Assembly (NCBI GenBank): GCA_037013685.1
Contig: CM072888.1
Span: 12,838,216-12,902,215 of the forward strand
Reading direction: 5' to 3'
From: Acridotheres tristis
Lineage: Eukaryota > Chordata > Aves > Passeriformes > Sturnidae
Length of the DNA: 64,000 bases
In this document: piece by piece, positions 34,504 to 46,310 of the stretch
Position numbering within the stretch: position 1 is the first letter of the stretch
How the letters are laid out: every line of letters starts with the position of its first letter
Position numbers and translations under genes: made by a program
The notes under the pieces: model-generated
Databases searched by the model: none
What the model was told of the DNA's origin: nothing
Seen by the model: only the letters and a program-made list of their open reading frames with translations

Positions 34504-37500
34504 TAAAACAACATTTATTTTGGCTGAGGCTGGCACCTCCTGCCCCAGATCAGTGGTGCAGGCAGAGGCTGTGTGCTCTGGTGCTGCAGGGTCCCCTCCA
34601 CTGCTGCCCTTCAGTGCCACCACTGTCCCTGGGGCTCCTCCCTGCAGTGTGTCAATGACACAGGCTGGCACACGTGGGAGCCAACCAGGATGTCTGGCCA
34701 TTCCCTGCATCCCCTTGTTTTCCTCTGTGTTTATTCAGCTGTGAGTATATTTGGAAACTCATTGGTGGCAAATGGGCTGCTTTGACTTTGCAGAATGAAG
34801 AGTGTGGTAAAGACACTGTGTTTTCCACATTATCTGATTGATACCAGTCTTCTTTCCTCTTAATTGGAACAATCCACTATGGCTTTGAGATTGCCCTAAC
34901 CACACAGGCCAGTAAAAAAATTTCCATTTTGGCTTTGTATGTCTAAACATGAACAGTATTTTCTATGAAGACGATCAGCCAAAAGCAAAAAAAAAAAGTT
35001 GTATACTGACTCAGAAGAAACAATTCCTCTACCTTTGATATTTCCATCAAGAATTATTTTGGTGTGGAAAAGTTGTAATTATGCATGGTCTTTTCGCAAG
35101 AGGAAGAGGAATAAAATAACTTGAGCAAACATTGATGTTTTCTACCACAAGGAAATGAATACTTTGCATAGAAACACAAGATCTTCTCATGCTTCTGGGC
35201 AGCTTTGTTTCCTTTGTGACTATTATCCCTCAGAGGTGAAAATTGCAATTGCAGCTCTGCTTCTCAGGTTGCAAGGTTGGGTGGCTGGATATGGTTCCTG
35301 GGAGGTGACAGTCCCTCAGGGAGGCAAAGCAGACCTTGAGGTGAACACGGGCACATGATGGCTGAAGTTCCAGCCTTGGTTCTTCCCCACCTTCCCAGCC
35401 CAATTTCTGATTGAAAATGGGATTAAACACTGGTGCTCTGGCAACTATCACAGGTGTTTTGCACATTGTTTGCTGGGCAGAATGTGTCCACTGATCTTTC
35501 TGCTCTCAGCTTGAGAAGAAAACTACGAGACCTCCTCTCTCCTGGACTGCTAGCAAAAGGTGGAAATTAAAGATAAAATAAAGGCTCCACTATGTCTATT
35601 ATTTGCTTGTTAGGTGCTGGCAACCTGCCCTCAGTGCCACAAAGCAGAAATGTGAATTATGACCAGCCCCTGAAACATCTTCATGTTGTGATCCAGACCT
35701 CAACTTCTGCATCCACACAGACCCAGTGAGTTTTAACAGAGTGTGTGGGAAACGTCCTGTGAGCAAATCTGTGCATATTGTTCTCTCTGAGGAACCACAG
35801 TGCATTCAATGATATATGATGGCTTATTTGTGTTTCCTTGTTCTTTTTCATTTACTTGATATTCAGTCATGTTTTTTTAAACAGCTACAAGAAACGAGAT
35901 TCAAATAAATAGTCCAAATGTCCTTTAACATCAACCAGATATCTGATATCTTCTTGGCAATCTGGGATCCAGAAATCAATGAATAAATTGCCATCATCCA
36001 GTGAATAAAATAGTCATCTGAATAAGTACAGAACAGATGTGCCTTTTCACTCGAGTAACATGTACTGTAGGCAGAATACCTTAAACATGATGCAATTTTT
36101 ACATTTCATAATACATGCTTTTTTTCTGTGAAACAACATGTGTTTCCAGTTGTAATTGTTTGAAGGTACTGCTACAAATGATGGCTATTATTGTCTGTTG
36201 ATGTTGGCTAGTCATCCTAGAAACCTTTTTTCTCCCTGTTAGTAGAAGAGATCACTTTAACACAAATTAGCTCAATAAAAATATTTATTAAAACAACAGT
36301 CAACAATCTGCTGCTCCTAGCATGCATCCTGTACGGTATTAGAGTGAAAGCACACATTATCATGATGCTAAAAAGCAAACTACTGAAATAAAAAGATTTT
36401 TAAAAGAATAACAGTAAACAATCTGCTCGATCAGGCAGCCTAACTACTTAGGTGTGTAATTATAGAAATGACACAATGTTTATGCAAGTGTCTTCAGAAT
36501 AACAATAAAGTGCAATGTGTTTTCTACCAAGAAAGGCTCACTTGAATAAATATGTGATTAGCCTGGCAGGGCTACTCACATGACAACAGAAAGGTAAACA
36601 GGGAGAGGCATTCCCTCATGCACAGTCAAAAGGGCACAAAGGCAGGGCTATGGAATACGAGGTTTTATCCATGTCTGAAAGGTTAGGGCTCAGTCTCATT
36701 ATTCTTTAGCTGTGTTTCAGGCATTTGTGCAGAAGGGGTGGGCCGAGTAAACAGAGCTTAAAGCTGTGGCACTCTCCACTGTGTCAGATGAATGAGAAGT
36801 TGAAAAGGTGGGAGGATGCCTGTTTGCATCTAGTGATCGTGTGTGTCTTGATTTGTCACTGTCTCTGTTCCACTTTTTATCTTGTTTGCTCCTGGTCCAA
36901 GAAAGAATCCAACCTCTGTGTCCTACTTCTAGATATCTCTCCTAATCAAGTTACAGAGCAAATTCATCCTCTTTGCATTGAATTCTTACTCTTTACAGCC
37001 CTCTTTCATCTCTAATCTTCCCACTGTGACAGGAAAATGTGCCCTACAGCAGTGCCGTATGATGTCAGAATGAGAGGCTTCTGGCTGGATGAGCAAAAGA
37101 GTATTTAAAAGGCAAATTTAAATGTACAGGTTCTGACCACATAGTCATCACTGACCTCAAAAATGAAGGGAAAGGCCTCTCTGTAGCTTGACCTGCAGTT
37201 TGCCTTCTGCAGCCTCTAAAATACTACAGTAGAAAATACTGCTGATTTGAGGGGTGGCCTCCTGCATCCCTTCTGTGCCAGGGCTCGTGGTGGCAGGGTG
37301 ACAGTCCCTGGAGTGCTGGGTCCTCACTGTTTGTGACCAGGCTATTTTCTGTGGCATTGCAGCAGATCTGAAGCTGGCAAACTGCTTTAATCTGATAGTT
37401 TGCAGTGGTATTTGGGTCACATTAGTAGCTGGATCTCAGTCCAGTTATTTCCCTACAGTGCTATGGCCATGACTCTACCCACTGGTAGACATTACCTCAC

Positions 37501-39111
37501 ACCCTTTTCTAGGGGTGGCCCAGGGTGACCTCCTGGCAGTGCTGGTAAAAATGAATCAGGTTGCCTCAAGAGTGCAAAAAAGATTTTGGCCACTTTTTCC
37601 ACAGGTGGAAGATGGGATCTAGGGTCAGCAACATGAGGTAAAATCTCTGAAGACTTGGGTTCAATGCTTCTTCTGTAATGGCATGTCAAGACAAAAAAAG
37701 GAGAAACTGCTGGTGTGGCTTATGCAGCCTGTGAGTCCCTTCCAGGTACTTCTCAGGCCAGTCCCACACTGTTCTGCACATCACAACTCTTGATGTTTTC
37801 CAGACAGGATTTTGGTTTTCCTTTTTCAATACATTATTTATATTATTATATGGTAGCAAATATGCAGAAAAAATTTTGGCTCTGGTTTAAAGAATTCCCT
37901 GGCTGTGGTAGAGCCTTTAACTCCTAAGGAGCCTGAAATTACTTCCATTTTTTGCAGCATTCCTCAGGTTTCCCTAAACTTTCCAAAGCGGATCCTGGAA
38001 ACATCTTAAACATCTTAAAGCACTTCATTTACTTTAAGTTATGCAAGGAATTTAACACACTTACAAGTTACCCAGACTTGAACACAGATGACAAAAATTA
38101 CTAGAAGTATTTTTGAAATCCATGTGGCTTTGGGTCACTGGGCCCCTTGGTGTGAACAGCCAAGTGCTCTTTGCCCTCTGCTCACTGAGCATAGGAGGGA
38201 AAGGAGATCAGAAACAGCTACAGACCAAGAAGGGCTAAAATGCAACACCTGCAAGCACAAATCTGTGTTCTGAAGGACATCCTCCAAGCTAAGGCTGATC
38301 ACTGTTTCAATAGCTAGCAATGAATCAAGGCACTCCTGCACAAGGACAGGGCTGGATGTGCATCAAAAATTAATAAGATCCAGAAGATCAGCTGCTAATT
38401 TGGCACTCAAAGACACTCCCTCTACCAGCAAAGGTTTCCTAAAACACCACAGAGTATATACCACACTTTTGGATCCTTGGCATCAGGGTGGTGTCACATC
38501 TTGATTGTACAGTCGCTGGGACATTTGCAGTGGAGCTGTGGGCTTTTTTCCAAAGCAGGTTTGACACAGGGTGCCAATCCCCACGCTTTGACCAAGCTCT
38601 GGAGTTTTTCAAACCCAGCTGTGTTTGCATTCAGGAGCTGGGGAAAAGCATTACAACAGTCTGCATGAGAGTGTTAATCACACTGAGGTGACCCCAGCAG
38701 TGTTGGTACATCCAGACACCGCCAGTGCTGAGGTCATCTCTGAATCCTCGACCTACATCAAACCAAGCCATGAGTCCTGCCACAGTGGGAAAAGTTAAAT
38801 CACTTTTGGGGCACTTAAGGAGACTGTGTAAAAACATTGGAGGTCTGTCAGCACTTGCACAACTTAGCCTAAATCCTCTCAGCAGAGCGAATGTTCACAG
38901 TCTGAGGGGAAATCTTGCCTGTAGCTGTGCACAAACCAACTAACTTAGTCTGAAAGGACCAAATTAACCTTGGATAAGAGCTTTTTGTGCATGGATGGTT
39001 AGTGGATTAAAAGAGATGTCTAAGTGAAAGCCCAAACTAAGCAAGGGGAAGGAGCAGCCCTGGCCATGCACTTGCTCAGCCCAGCCCTGCTTCTCTCACA
39101 GGGAATTTCTT
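34504..39111. other. No gene seen
   Basis: A GC-rich patch lies at 34525-34720, directly after the CA/GA repeat. The rest is unique sequence with open frames shorter than 100 codons and no similarity I recognise. Confidence 0.55.
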
Positions 39112-39602
39112 GTCTGCAAGAAAGACATCAAAGGGCTGGAGCGTGTCCAGAGAAGGGCAATGGAGCTGTTGAAGGGTCTGGAGCCCAAGTCTGATGAGGG
39201 GTGGTTGAGGGACCTGAGGGTGCTCAATTTGGAGAACAGGAGCCTCAGGGGAGACCTTATCACTCTACAACTGCCTGAAGGATGGGTATACCCATGGCTA
39301 CCCATGTCAGGGTGGTCTCTTCTCCCAGGTACCAAATGTCTGGATGAGAAGAAATGACCTCAAGTTGCAGTGGGGAAGGTATAGATTGGATATCAGGAAA
39401 GAGGTCTTCATTGAAAGGATTGTCAAGGACTGAACAGACTGCTCAGGGATGTGCTGGAGTCACAAGGACCAGAAGTGTTTAGAAGACATGTAGATGTGGC
39501 ACCTGGGGACCTCTTGGTCCTGTTGTGGATTTGGCAGTGCTGGGTTAACAGTTTGACTTGATGACTTGAGGAGTCATCTCCAGCCCAAATGATTCCATGA
39601 CT
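39112..39602 (+). mobile_element. CR1 LINE 3' end, frame-broken (copy C)
   Basis: A CR1 3' end of the same general type as copy A. Seen: GCTGGAGCGTGTCCAGAGAA, then the segments encoding GLEPKSDEGWLRDL, NRSLRGDLITL and QLPEG, then GATTGGATATCAGGAAAGAG, then GTAGATGTGGCACCTGGGGA. The 3' UTR contains GGATTTGGCAGTGCTGGGTT and GTTTGACTTGATGACTTGAG, with a decayed terminus AAATGATTCCATGA. The ORF2 frame is broken: it shifts after the QLPEG block, near an atypical segment at about 39281-39300 that holds a 14-bp palindrome, and further indels follow. It keeps the 3' UTR segment that copy A lacks. The 5' edge near 39112 is where similarity becomes clear (CAAGAAAGACATC). Confidence 0.92.
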
Positions 39603-41645
39603 GTCCCATTCCACAACTCCAGCCTCAGTGCTGTGGGGCTGCACCAGCCTCTGCTTCTCAGCCTCCACTTCTTGCTCTCCTTCCAGGGCTACTGGCAAAG
39701 CTCAACAGGAGTACTGGGCCCACAGTTTAAAATTTATTTACTGAGAGCTGGTAACTCCTTCTAGGTTTTTTTTTCAGGCCCACCCACTCGCACCTGACAG
39801 GAAAAGAAGGAACCTCCTGCTGTTCCCCAGCACATGGCCACCTTGGCTGCAGCCCACCAGGCAACCACCTGCATTTGGACAGCAGGGATCAAGTTAAGAG
39901 CCCATTTTGGACATCACCATCTCCTTTCAGTGAGCAGTGACAGGTTCCAGCTATACCCCATTCACTGTGGGGAGAATAAAGATGACTTATGGCAGCTGGT
40001 GGCATGTGCAGGACATAAAGGGACTGCTGCACATTGGCTCCATGCTGGCACAGGATCAGTGATTGTCTGACAGATTGAGATAAGACTATTCCTTGTCAAG
40101 ATGCTTCCAGGTTGCTGAGAATATAAAATCAAAGGCTGTCTGGAAATACTGCTCAGCGCTGCTGGTGTCTTGGAAAAAGCCATGAAAAAAAAGGACAAAC
40201 AGCCACCATGAATCTTCAAAGCAGGAATTACAGTCAGGACAACTAAATCAGGAGGTCTTTAAGACTCAAAATAAGCTTGAAGCTGCCTTAAACCATTTCT
40301 TCCAGGACTCCTTTTGTGTAGCTATAGAAAAGAGGGAGTAGCTGACTTGCTGTTGTACTGAGTGCTCTCCTGTGGTGCCAGAATGGTCTTCTGGCACTCA
40401 AAGTCATACAGGAACAGTCTCAGATGTCTTTCAAGTAGAAATTTGGGTCCAGCCTGCTGTGTAATGAGCAAAGATCAGGGAATCACAAAGATGCTTATGA
40501 CCATTTTTTGATTCTCTGAATCTGACTGGAGACTAAATGGATTAGGCCAGAATCTCCAGTCTGCCCCCGTTATTGCACTAAGAATATTTTGCTGTAACTT
40601 TGCAGGTGGCAAGCTTGACATAATATCCACTCCTTCATATTTAAGTTTTAAGCTAGCCTTACAAGCAAATCTGTTATTTGTCCTGCTATGGAAGTAAAGC
40701 AATGCAGAGACATTTACAGAAATTACATTTTGATATATATCAAGCAGCAAAATGAAACAAATATAAAAATACATATATTTACATCCTTTAGCCAGCAGCT
40801 GGAGTTAATAATAGCTGAAGTTTGGAGTTAATTATAACTGAAGCTGGGGCTATTCATTTTTATGTTTAGGACAAACCCCCTGAGGTTTCTGTGACCAGGA
40901 TTTTATAGCCAGAGACAAGAAACTTCACCACTGCTGGAAACATACATATTCCTGTCAAGTCAGTTAGAGAGAGAAAATAATCATTTTGCAGGAACATGCC
41001 CAGATAAACCTAAAAGGAAGTTTAGTTTAGTCATGGAAGATCTCTCTTCTCACTCCTATATGTTGCAGACAGTAACAATCTCTGAGAAAACTTAAAATAT
41101 TCAGGGGGAGAGAGAGAAAATATAAAATAAATGGTTACAATACTTCGATTCTCAAACCTGTCTAGATGCAAAACTACTACCAAGCAGAACCAGCAAATGA
41201 GAGACCTAATTCCTGAGAGATGCAATTTCATAAGGCTGTGTTTGAGCTGACTAGGAAACAGTCCTAGTTTACATTTAATTTAAATTCCCACACAGCAGAA
41301 TTTAAGATTCGTCTTCTCCTTCCCATTCCTTTCACCAGAATGGAGTCCAAAATCTACAAAGACTTTTTGTGGAGCATGAAGGTCATTCCTGGCAAGTAGG
41401 TCTGTGGAAGATCTCAGTATTTAGGGAGTCTGGGGTGAAGTGGCTGTGCTGTCCTTTTCTGCTTCTCAGGTGGGAGAGGCTTCTGTGTTTGCACTCCACT
41501 CTCCCTTTGGCAAACAGTAAACACTGGACAAGAGGGATTATATAGGTTAAAGTTCGGTGGAAAATAACTCTTGCAAAGCATTTTGATTCTGATGGAAAAG
41601 CATTTTCTTTTGCCACATAAAAGGAAAACACGACCCCCACCCTGT
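39603..41645. other. No gene seen
   Basis: GC-richer to about 40200, then A+T-rich. An imperfect 22-base direct repeat (GGAGTTAATAATAGCTGAAG and GGAGTTAATTATAACTGAAG) lies at 40801-40846. Confidence 0.55.
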
Positions 41646-41731
41646 AATAACTCTGTTTTGTATGCAAGCAAACACAATTCCCCCCAACAATAGCTCTATT
41701 TTGCATGCAAGCGTAGACACATTTCCCTTTG
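41646..41731. repeat. Diverged 43-bp tandem duplication
   Basis: Unit 1 (41646-41688, starting AATAACTCTGTTTTGTATGC) is followed directly by unit 2 (41689-41731, starting AATAGCTCTATTTTGCATGC). Both continue with AAGC, then ACAC, AATT or ATTT, and a C-run. The units differ at several positions, so the duplication is old. Sequence just upstream (41600-41645) may be a further decayed partial unit. Confidence 0.85.
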
Positions 41732-43839
41732 TTATTTTTTTTCGTGGAGTACTTTCAATAGAAAAATGGTGCTTGATGCTAAGTATTAGTGCAGATCCCT
41801 CACGAATGTTTGTCACTGGGAAGCCTGCACAGGAAGGAGGCCATAGGTGGGTGGGCGAGTAGGTGGATTGACAAACAGCTACCTAAAGGCAAGGACAGAA
41901 GAGGCAACTGTGGGAAACTTTTGTTTGAACTGCACTGACCATTATTTCCAGGGGATGTAGTCAGAAGACCTTGTGTCCAGGTAGCTGTAGTCTGACAAGG
42001 CTTGATGACGGAGAAGCAAACAAAACATCATTCATAAAACATGCCCACTATACCTGCACTACAACCAAGTGGGTCAGCTGGCAGTGCAAGAAGAGCCAGC
42101 TGACAAGACCTGGAAAGTCAGAGCAGCTGCACTCTAAGCCCTGTTGCTATTTATTATTTATTCAATTCGTTCTTTCTGAGGTGGGACATGCAGAACAACA
42201 CAAATCTGCTTTGCCTTTTAGAGTCTGCTTGAGCAGACCAAGTGGATGCCTGTCAGTGGGGTTACCTCACAGGGGAGCACTTACCATCACCAGCAAGGGG
42301 GTGTCACGGTGGATTTGCAGCATTTTCTAAACCGAGATCCACCTGAAGCGTGGGCTCGCATGACAGGACACGTAGCCCTGGGTCCTACAGAGCAGGAAGC
42401 CTGTTGGAACAGTGCTGATCTTGCTTGCCTGCAGCCATCCCTGAGGGTACGGACCCTGAAGCCAACCTTGCTGGCTGGAATGCTGCCAGGAGGCAAACTT
42501 GAACACCCACCAGGATAACCTACATCTGCAGCAAGACTTTCTTTGCTTATCAATAGGCTGTGGTGAGATTTCTCACTGAATAAAGACAGTTTCTTTTCAT
42601 GCTGGAGAGAAATAAATAAAAGAAAAGAAAGCCGACACTGCTCTTTGTAGGAAATCATGATTTTATCTTTTTTTCCTCTGTTTGTCCTGCAAGTGGCATG
42701 ATGTGAGCCTTCTCTGAAGAAGAAAGCACATAGCTGCAGTTAGCTTGGGAATAAATATGCTCCAGAGATACAAAAGCCTGGGCTCTGCACTAACCACAGC
42801 AACATCACTCTTGTTTCGGAGCTGTGTCACATCTGTCCAAAGAAAGGCACAGGCAGCTGGAGTTCACATCTGAGTGGAAAATAGCATGTGCACATACCCA
42901 TATGTATGCTGGAGAACCTTTGAAGCACAGACAAAGCCTCTGAGAAATGAAAGAGAACACGTCTCATGCTAGCATCAGCTAGAGGAGTTTGATCCAGTCT
43001 TTACCTAGCAATGAGGCTGAGGATCTAGGTCTGTCACCTTCCTCAGGAATGCGAGAGTGATGCTGCAAGATGGATCTAAGTGGTTTGTACAGAGTGATTT
43101 TTTTCCTTTTTTTTTTTCATGTGTTGGTCTAACTGTTTGAGTAAAGGAGGGAATAAGTGCTCTTTGCCTGAATTGGCCCTCATTGTGCATGGCTGTTTCT
43201 TAAGAGAGTCTTGAGCTGGATTCACAGGTCTTTGATGGAGTAAATTTTAATCTGTTCAACACTTTTTCCCAAAAATTATCTTAGATATCAATGCCAGATT
43301 AGCCCCTGAGGGAGAGCTGACACGTGGAGCCTGAGAAAGCTTCCTGAGGGTCTGTGTCTTAACCAGCCATGCAAGTTACAAATTCACAGCCTCAGCTTGT
43401 GCCAAAACCCAGCACTCCTGGGGTTGGGTGACACAGTGACAGTTCCACTATAAGCTGAGTGACTTAGCAGTCACTTCAGCCTCAACCAGAAGTTCTTTGA
43501 ACTATGTTGCCTGAGATTTGGTTTCTTTCTTCTCTTTGTGCTTAAGTCTCCATGTCTCTGTTTTGTAGGTGAATAATGAAGCAGTAACCATAGACTTTGA
43601 AGGAGATTCTGCATGTATTTCAGCCATGGATTACTGCCACGTTGTCACTGGGCTTCATTTTTTTTGTGTAGCTTCAACTCTGTTGCTGCCCCTGATGAAA
43701 TAAGTGGTGTTACAGAGCAATGTCTTTTCAGTTTTGCCTGCTCCTAGATGAAGTCTGGTTCTATTTCTCAGCATAATGCAGACCCTACATCTAGTTTACT
43801 TATGATTTATATTCTGTTGAAAGTTATGAGCCTTCATGA

Positions 43840-44060
43840 AGCCTACTGGCTAATAATTAATTAAGCTCATTTTAAGTCATTAATCTATTGTTCTGCATGA
43901 TCTTTTCAGAAGACATTTAAGATGTCTGATGCAATGTTTATTCTCAGCCCTTTTGATGCAAATCTTCTCCGTAAATGCCTGTCTTTATTTTCCATTTGCA
44001 TCACTTGCAAATGGTTATCTGTACAAGCTTAATGGTTTACAGTAACCCTTCAAAAAGTAG
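43840..44060. promoter_or_regulatory. Candidate enhancer-like element with octamer inverted repeat
   Basis: The stretch combines clustered homeodomain-type sites (CTAATAATTAATTAAGC near 43850 and CATTAATC near 43879) with a perfect 9-bp inverted repeat CCATTTGCA-TCACT-TGCAAATGG at 43992-44014. The left arm with the first spacer base contains the POU octamer ATTTGCAT. Such motif density is typical of developmental non-coding enhancers. Function and conservation are inferred only. Confidence 0.3.
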
Positions 44061-44587
44061 GTATTTGAGGTGAACCCATTTAAGATGATTTTTCATAAAA
44101 GTCTAGTATTTCACCCAAGCACCTTATGAACAGAAAGCCAAGTGCTCTAAATGCATCAGCATTATGATAGCCTCAACCCATTTGCTGTGGAATTGAGGAC
44201 TGACACATGAATGACCCTGGGCCTCAGTACATGGAAATTACTTGTAATTACTCTATATTTTCCAACCCTCAACATGTTCATCTCATAACTCTTTGGTAGA
44301 CACTCCTTTGAGCTGGCTCTAACATTATCAGGGGAAATTCTGAGATCTCTGCTGGAGCTCTCCAATTTGCAGCTGCGTAGCTGACCCATTTTTGTTTAGG
44401 GCAATGTGTCTTTGGTTATAAAACCATCATTCTTTATAAGCCTCTTGCAGAGGGATAAATGGATGTATTTTTTTACTCTATGAGACATTTTTAAACGGAT
44501 AGATGGATACTCTTTGCCCAGTGTTTTTTTTTTAATCTCCATTTCATGAAAAATGAAGGTATTTGGCCTCGAATTTCAATTTGATTT

Positions 44588-44610
44588 ATATTGAGAATTT
44601 CTCTCAATAT
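44588..44610. other. 9-bp-stem inverted repeat
   Basis: ATATTGAGA and TCTCAATAT are separated by ATTTC. The stem is perfect and the loop is 5 bases. The A+T content makes chance occurrence plausible. Confidence 0.6.
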
Positions 44611-46275
44611 GTTTAAGTCTAGCTGATATCAGAATATGAACAACAGCTTTAATCATTACCAAAAGTTTCCATGTGATTTAATAGTGAGAGAGGATGTTGG
44701 CTTTCCTCGTTATTTCATAATTTCTTATTAACTGCATACCAAATTTACTAAATTTCATCCCAAATAAATTACATTGAAAACCTGAGGAAATAAGACCTTG
44801 AAACAATATGCTGCCACAGTTTCTGTGGCTCCATCCAACCTTGGTGCTGTCTCTCATTGCTATACCTTAAAAGCAGCAACGTTGTGAAGTAAAATAGCAC
44901 TGCCCTGCTATGTCTCTCTGCTAGGAAGGAGTCCTCTGAATTTATGCTGCATATTCCACTCAAGTTCATTTTTTTTGTGTATTTTTATTAATACTAGTGA
45001 GTCAATAGAGCTGTGAAAATAGGAATATTTCTCTATTTAAAGTCATCAGGAAAGAATGCTTTTTCTCTTTGGAGGCAAAGATCTTTAAGAATAGACAGAA
45101 TGAAAATCAGACATGAAAAGGATTTGCTTCTTACTTGCCAAGGGGAGGTTCCCATCTTTTCTCACTGAAGTGCATTAGGATTTTTGCTATTGACTTGTGT
45201 GAGAAAAGGGCAGACCTTAATTCGAGGGAGGGGAGAACATTCAGCTCTTTTGTATTGTTAGCTAAAATAAAAGTGCTTCAGCTAACTAAGCTTGTGATCA
45301 TTTGAAGAAGCAGCTTAGCAAGAAATACTCTCAGTTTTGCAAAGGTGTAAACCCCTAGAAATTAGGAGGTGACAAATCTACACAGGTTAAAGAGGGACTT
45401 CAGTACCTCTTATACCCCATGGAAACCAAACTTAAACTCATCGAGGCACCTTGACAATTTACATCTTGCTAAGAGAAGAATATTCAAACCTTACAGGTCA
45501 TTGAGATTTGTGCATGTTGCTACCACCAGCCTGGGGAGTCTCCTGGCAAAGAACGAACCAACCAAAACCCCACCTTCCTCTTTTGCCACCAATCAATGTG
45601 AACAGCCTGCTCTTGGGTACAAAGATTACATTCTGGATAACATGTTTTCTAGTAGTTTCTCTAATCAATCAGTCTGAACAGTCACATATTTATGCTGAAG
45701 CATTTCTTTTGTTACCTTCAGGACAGAACTGGGAACTCTGATGCCAGCTCAGGATGAGGTGGGCTACATGATAGAATGATATTCCAGATTTTTACAGCTG
45801 CTAAATATAAAATTGATAATGGCTACCTTCCAGCTCAGGCAAGGTAATTACAATATTTATTTTCAATGTGCAGTTTGTCACTTCCCCTTCAAGTCAATCT
45901 GGCCCCTCTTAGTCCCTTTTCTTTTTGCCTTTTCAGTGAGTAACACATGTAATGTGAAGGCACCAGAATTTCATTGTACAGGAGCACTGGGCTCAATATA
46001 TAAAACAAAAACACAAACTAGCTCTAATGAGTTAGGTTATGAACAATAGAAATTAACACATATTGCAAAAGGAGATTTTTTTTAAGAAAGTAGAAACTCT
46101 TTAAGCCAATTATGAAACATAGACCATATTTATACCGTCCAACTCAGTGTGATATAAGGGCTCACAAAGGAAGTTGCTAGCTAAACATGCATGCACAGAG
46201 TTCCCTTTTCTGAATAGTCCCAAAAAACCTGCTCAGGAGTATCTGTAGTTGTCTTTTTGAAGTTAAGAGTTCTGC

Positions 46276-46310
46276 CTAGTAATGTGTAGTTTTTTACCAC
46301 ACATTACTAG
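46276..46310. other. 12-bp-stem inverted repeat (hairpin)
   Basis: CTAGTAATGTGT (46276-46287) is the exact reverse complement of ACACATTACTAG (46299-46310), separated by 11 bases of AGTTTTTTACC. It could form a hairpin in RNA or a cruciform in DNA. No transposon ends or terminator context accompany it. Confidence 0.7.

Larger units (their letters stand above)
41732..46275. other. No supported gene; one exon-like segment
   Basis: 42230-42520 is GC-richer with several CpGs. 43569-43703 is preceded by a pyrimidine-rich TTTTGTAG acceptor-like string and reads open for 44 codons to TAA. The candidate enhancer at 43.84-44.06 kb follows. The rest is A+T-rich unique sequence. Confidence 0.5.

Noticed and set aside
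41142..41160. tRNA T-arm (TTCGATTC)
   Set aside because: No anticodon arm, D-arm or acceptor stem can be drawn around it.
42287..42658. ERV LTR or gene around a GTGTCACGGTGG motif
   Set aside because: The GTCACGGT string recalls a bird ERV edge, but the following sequence does not match and the 123-codon minus-strand frame is unrecognised.
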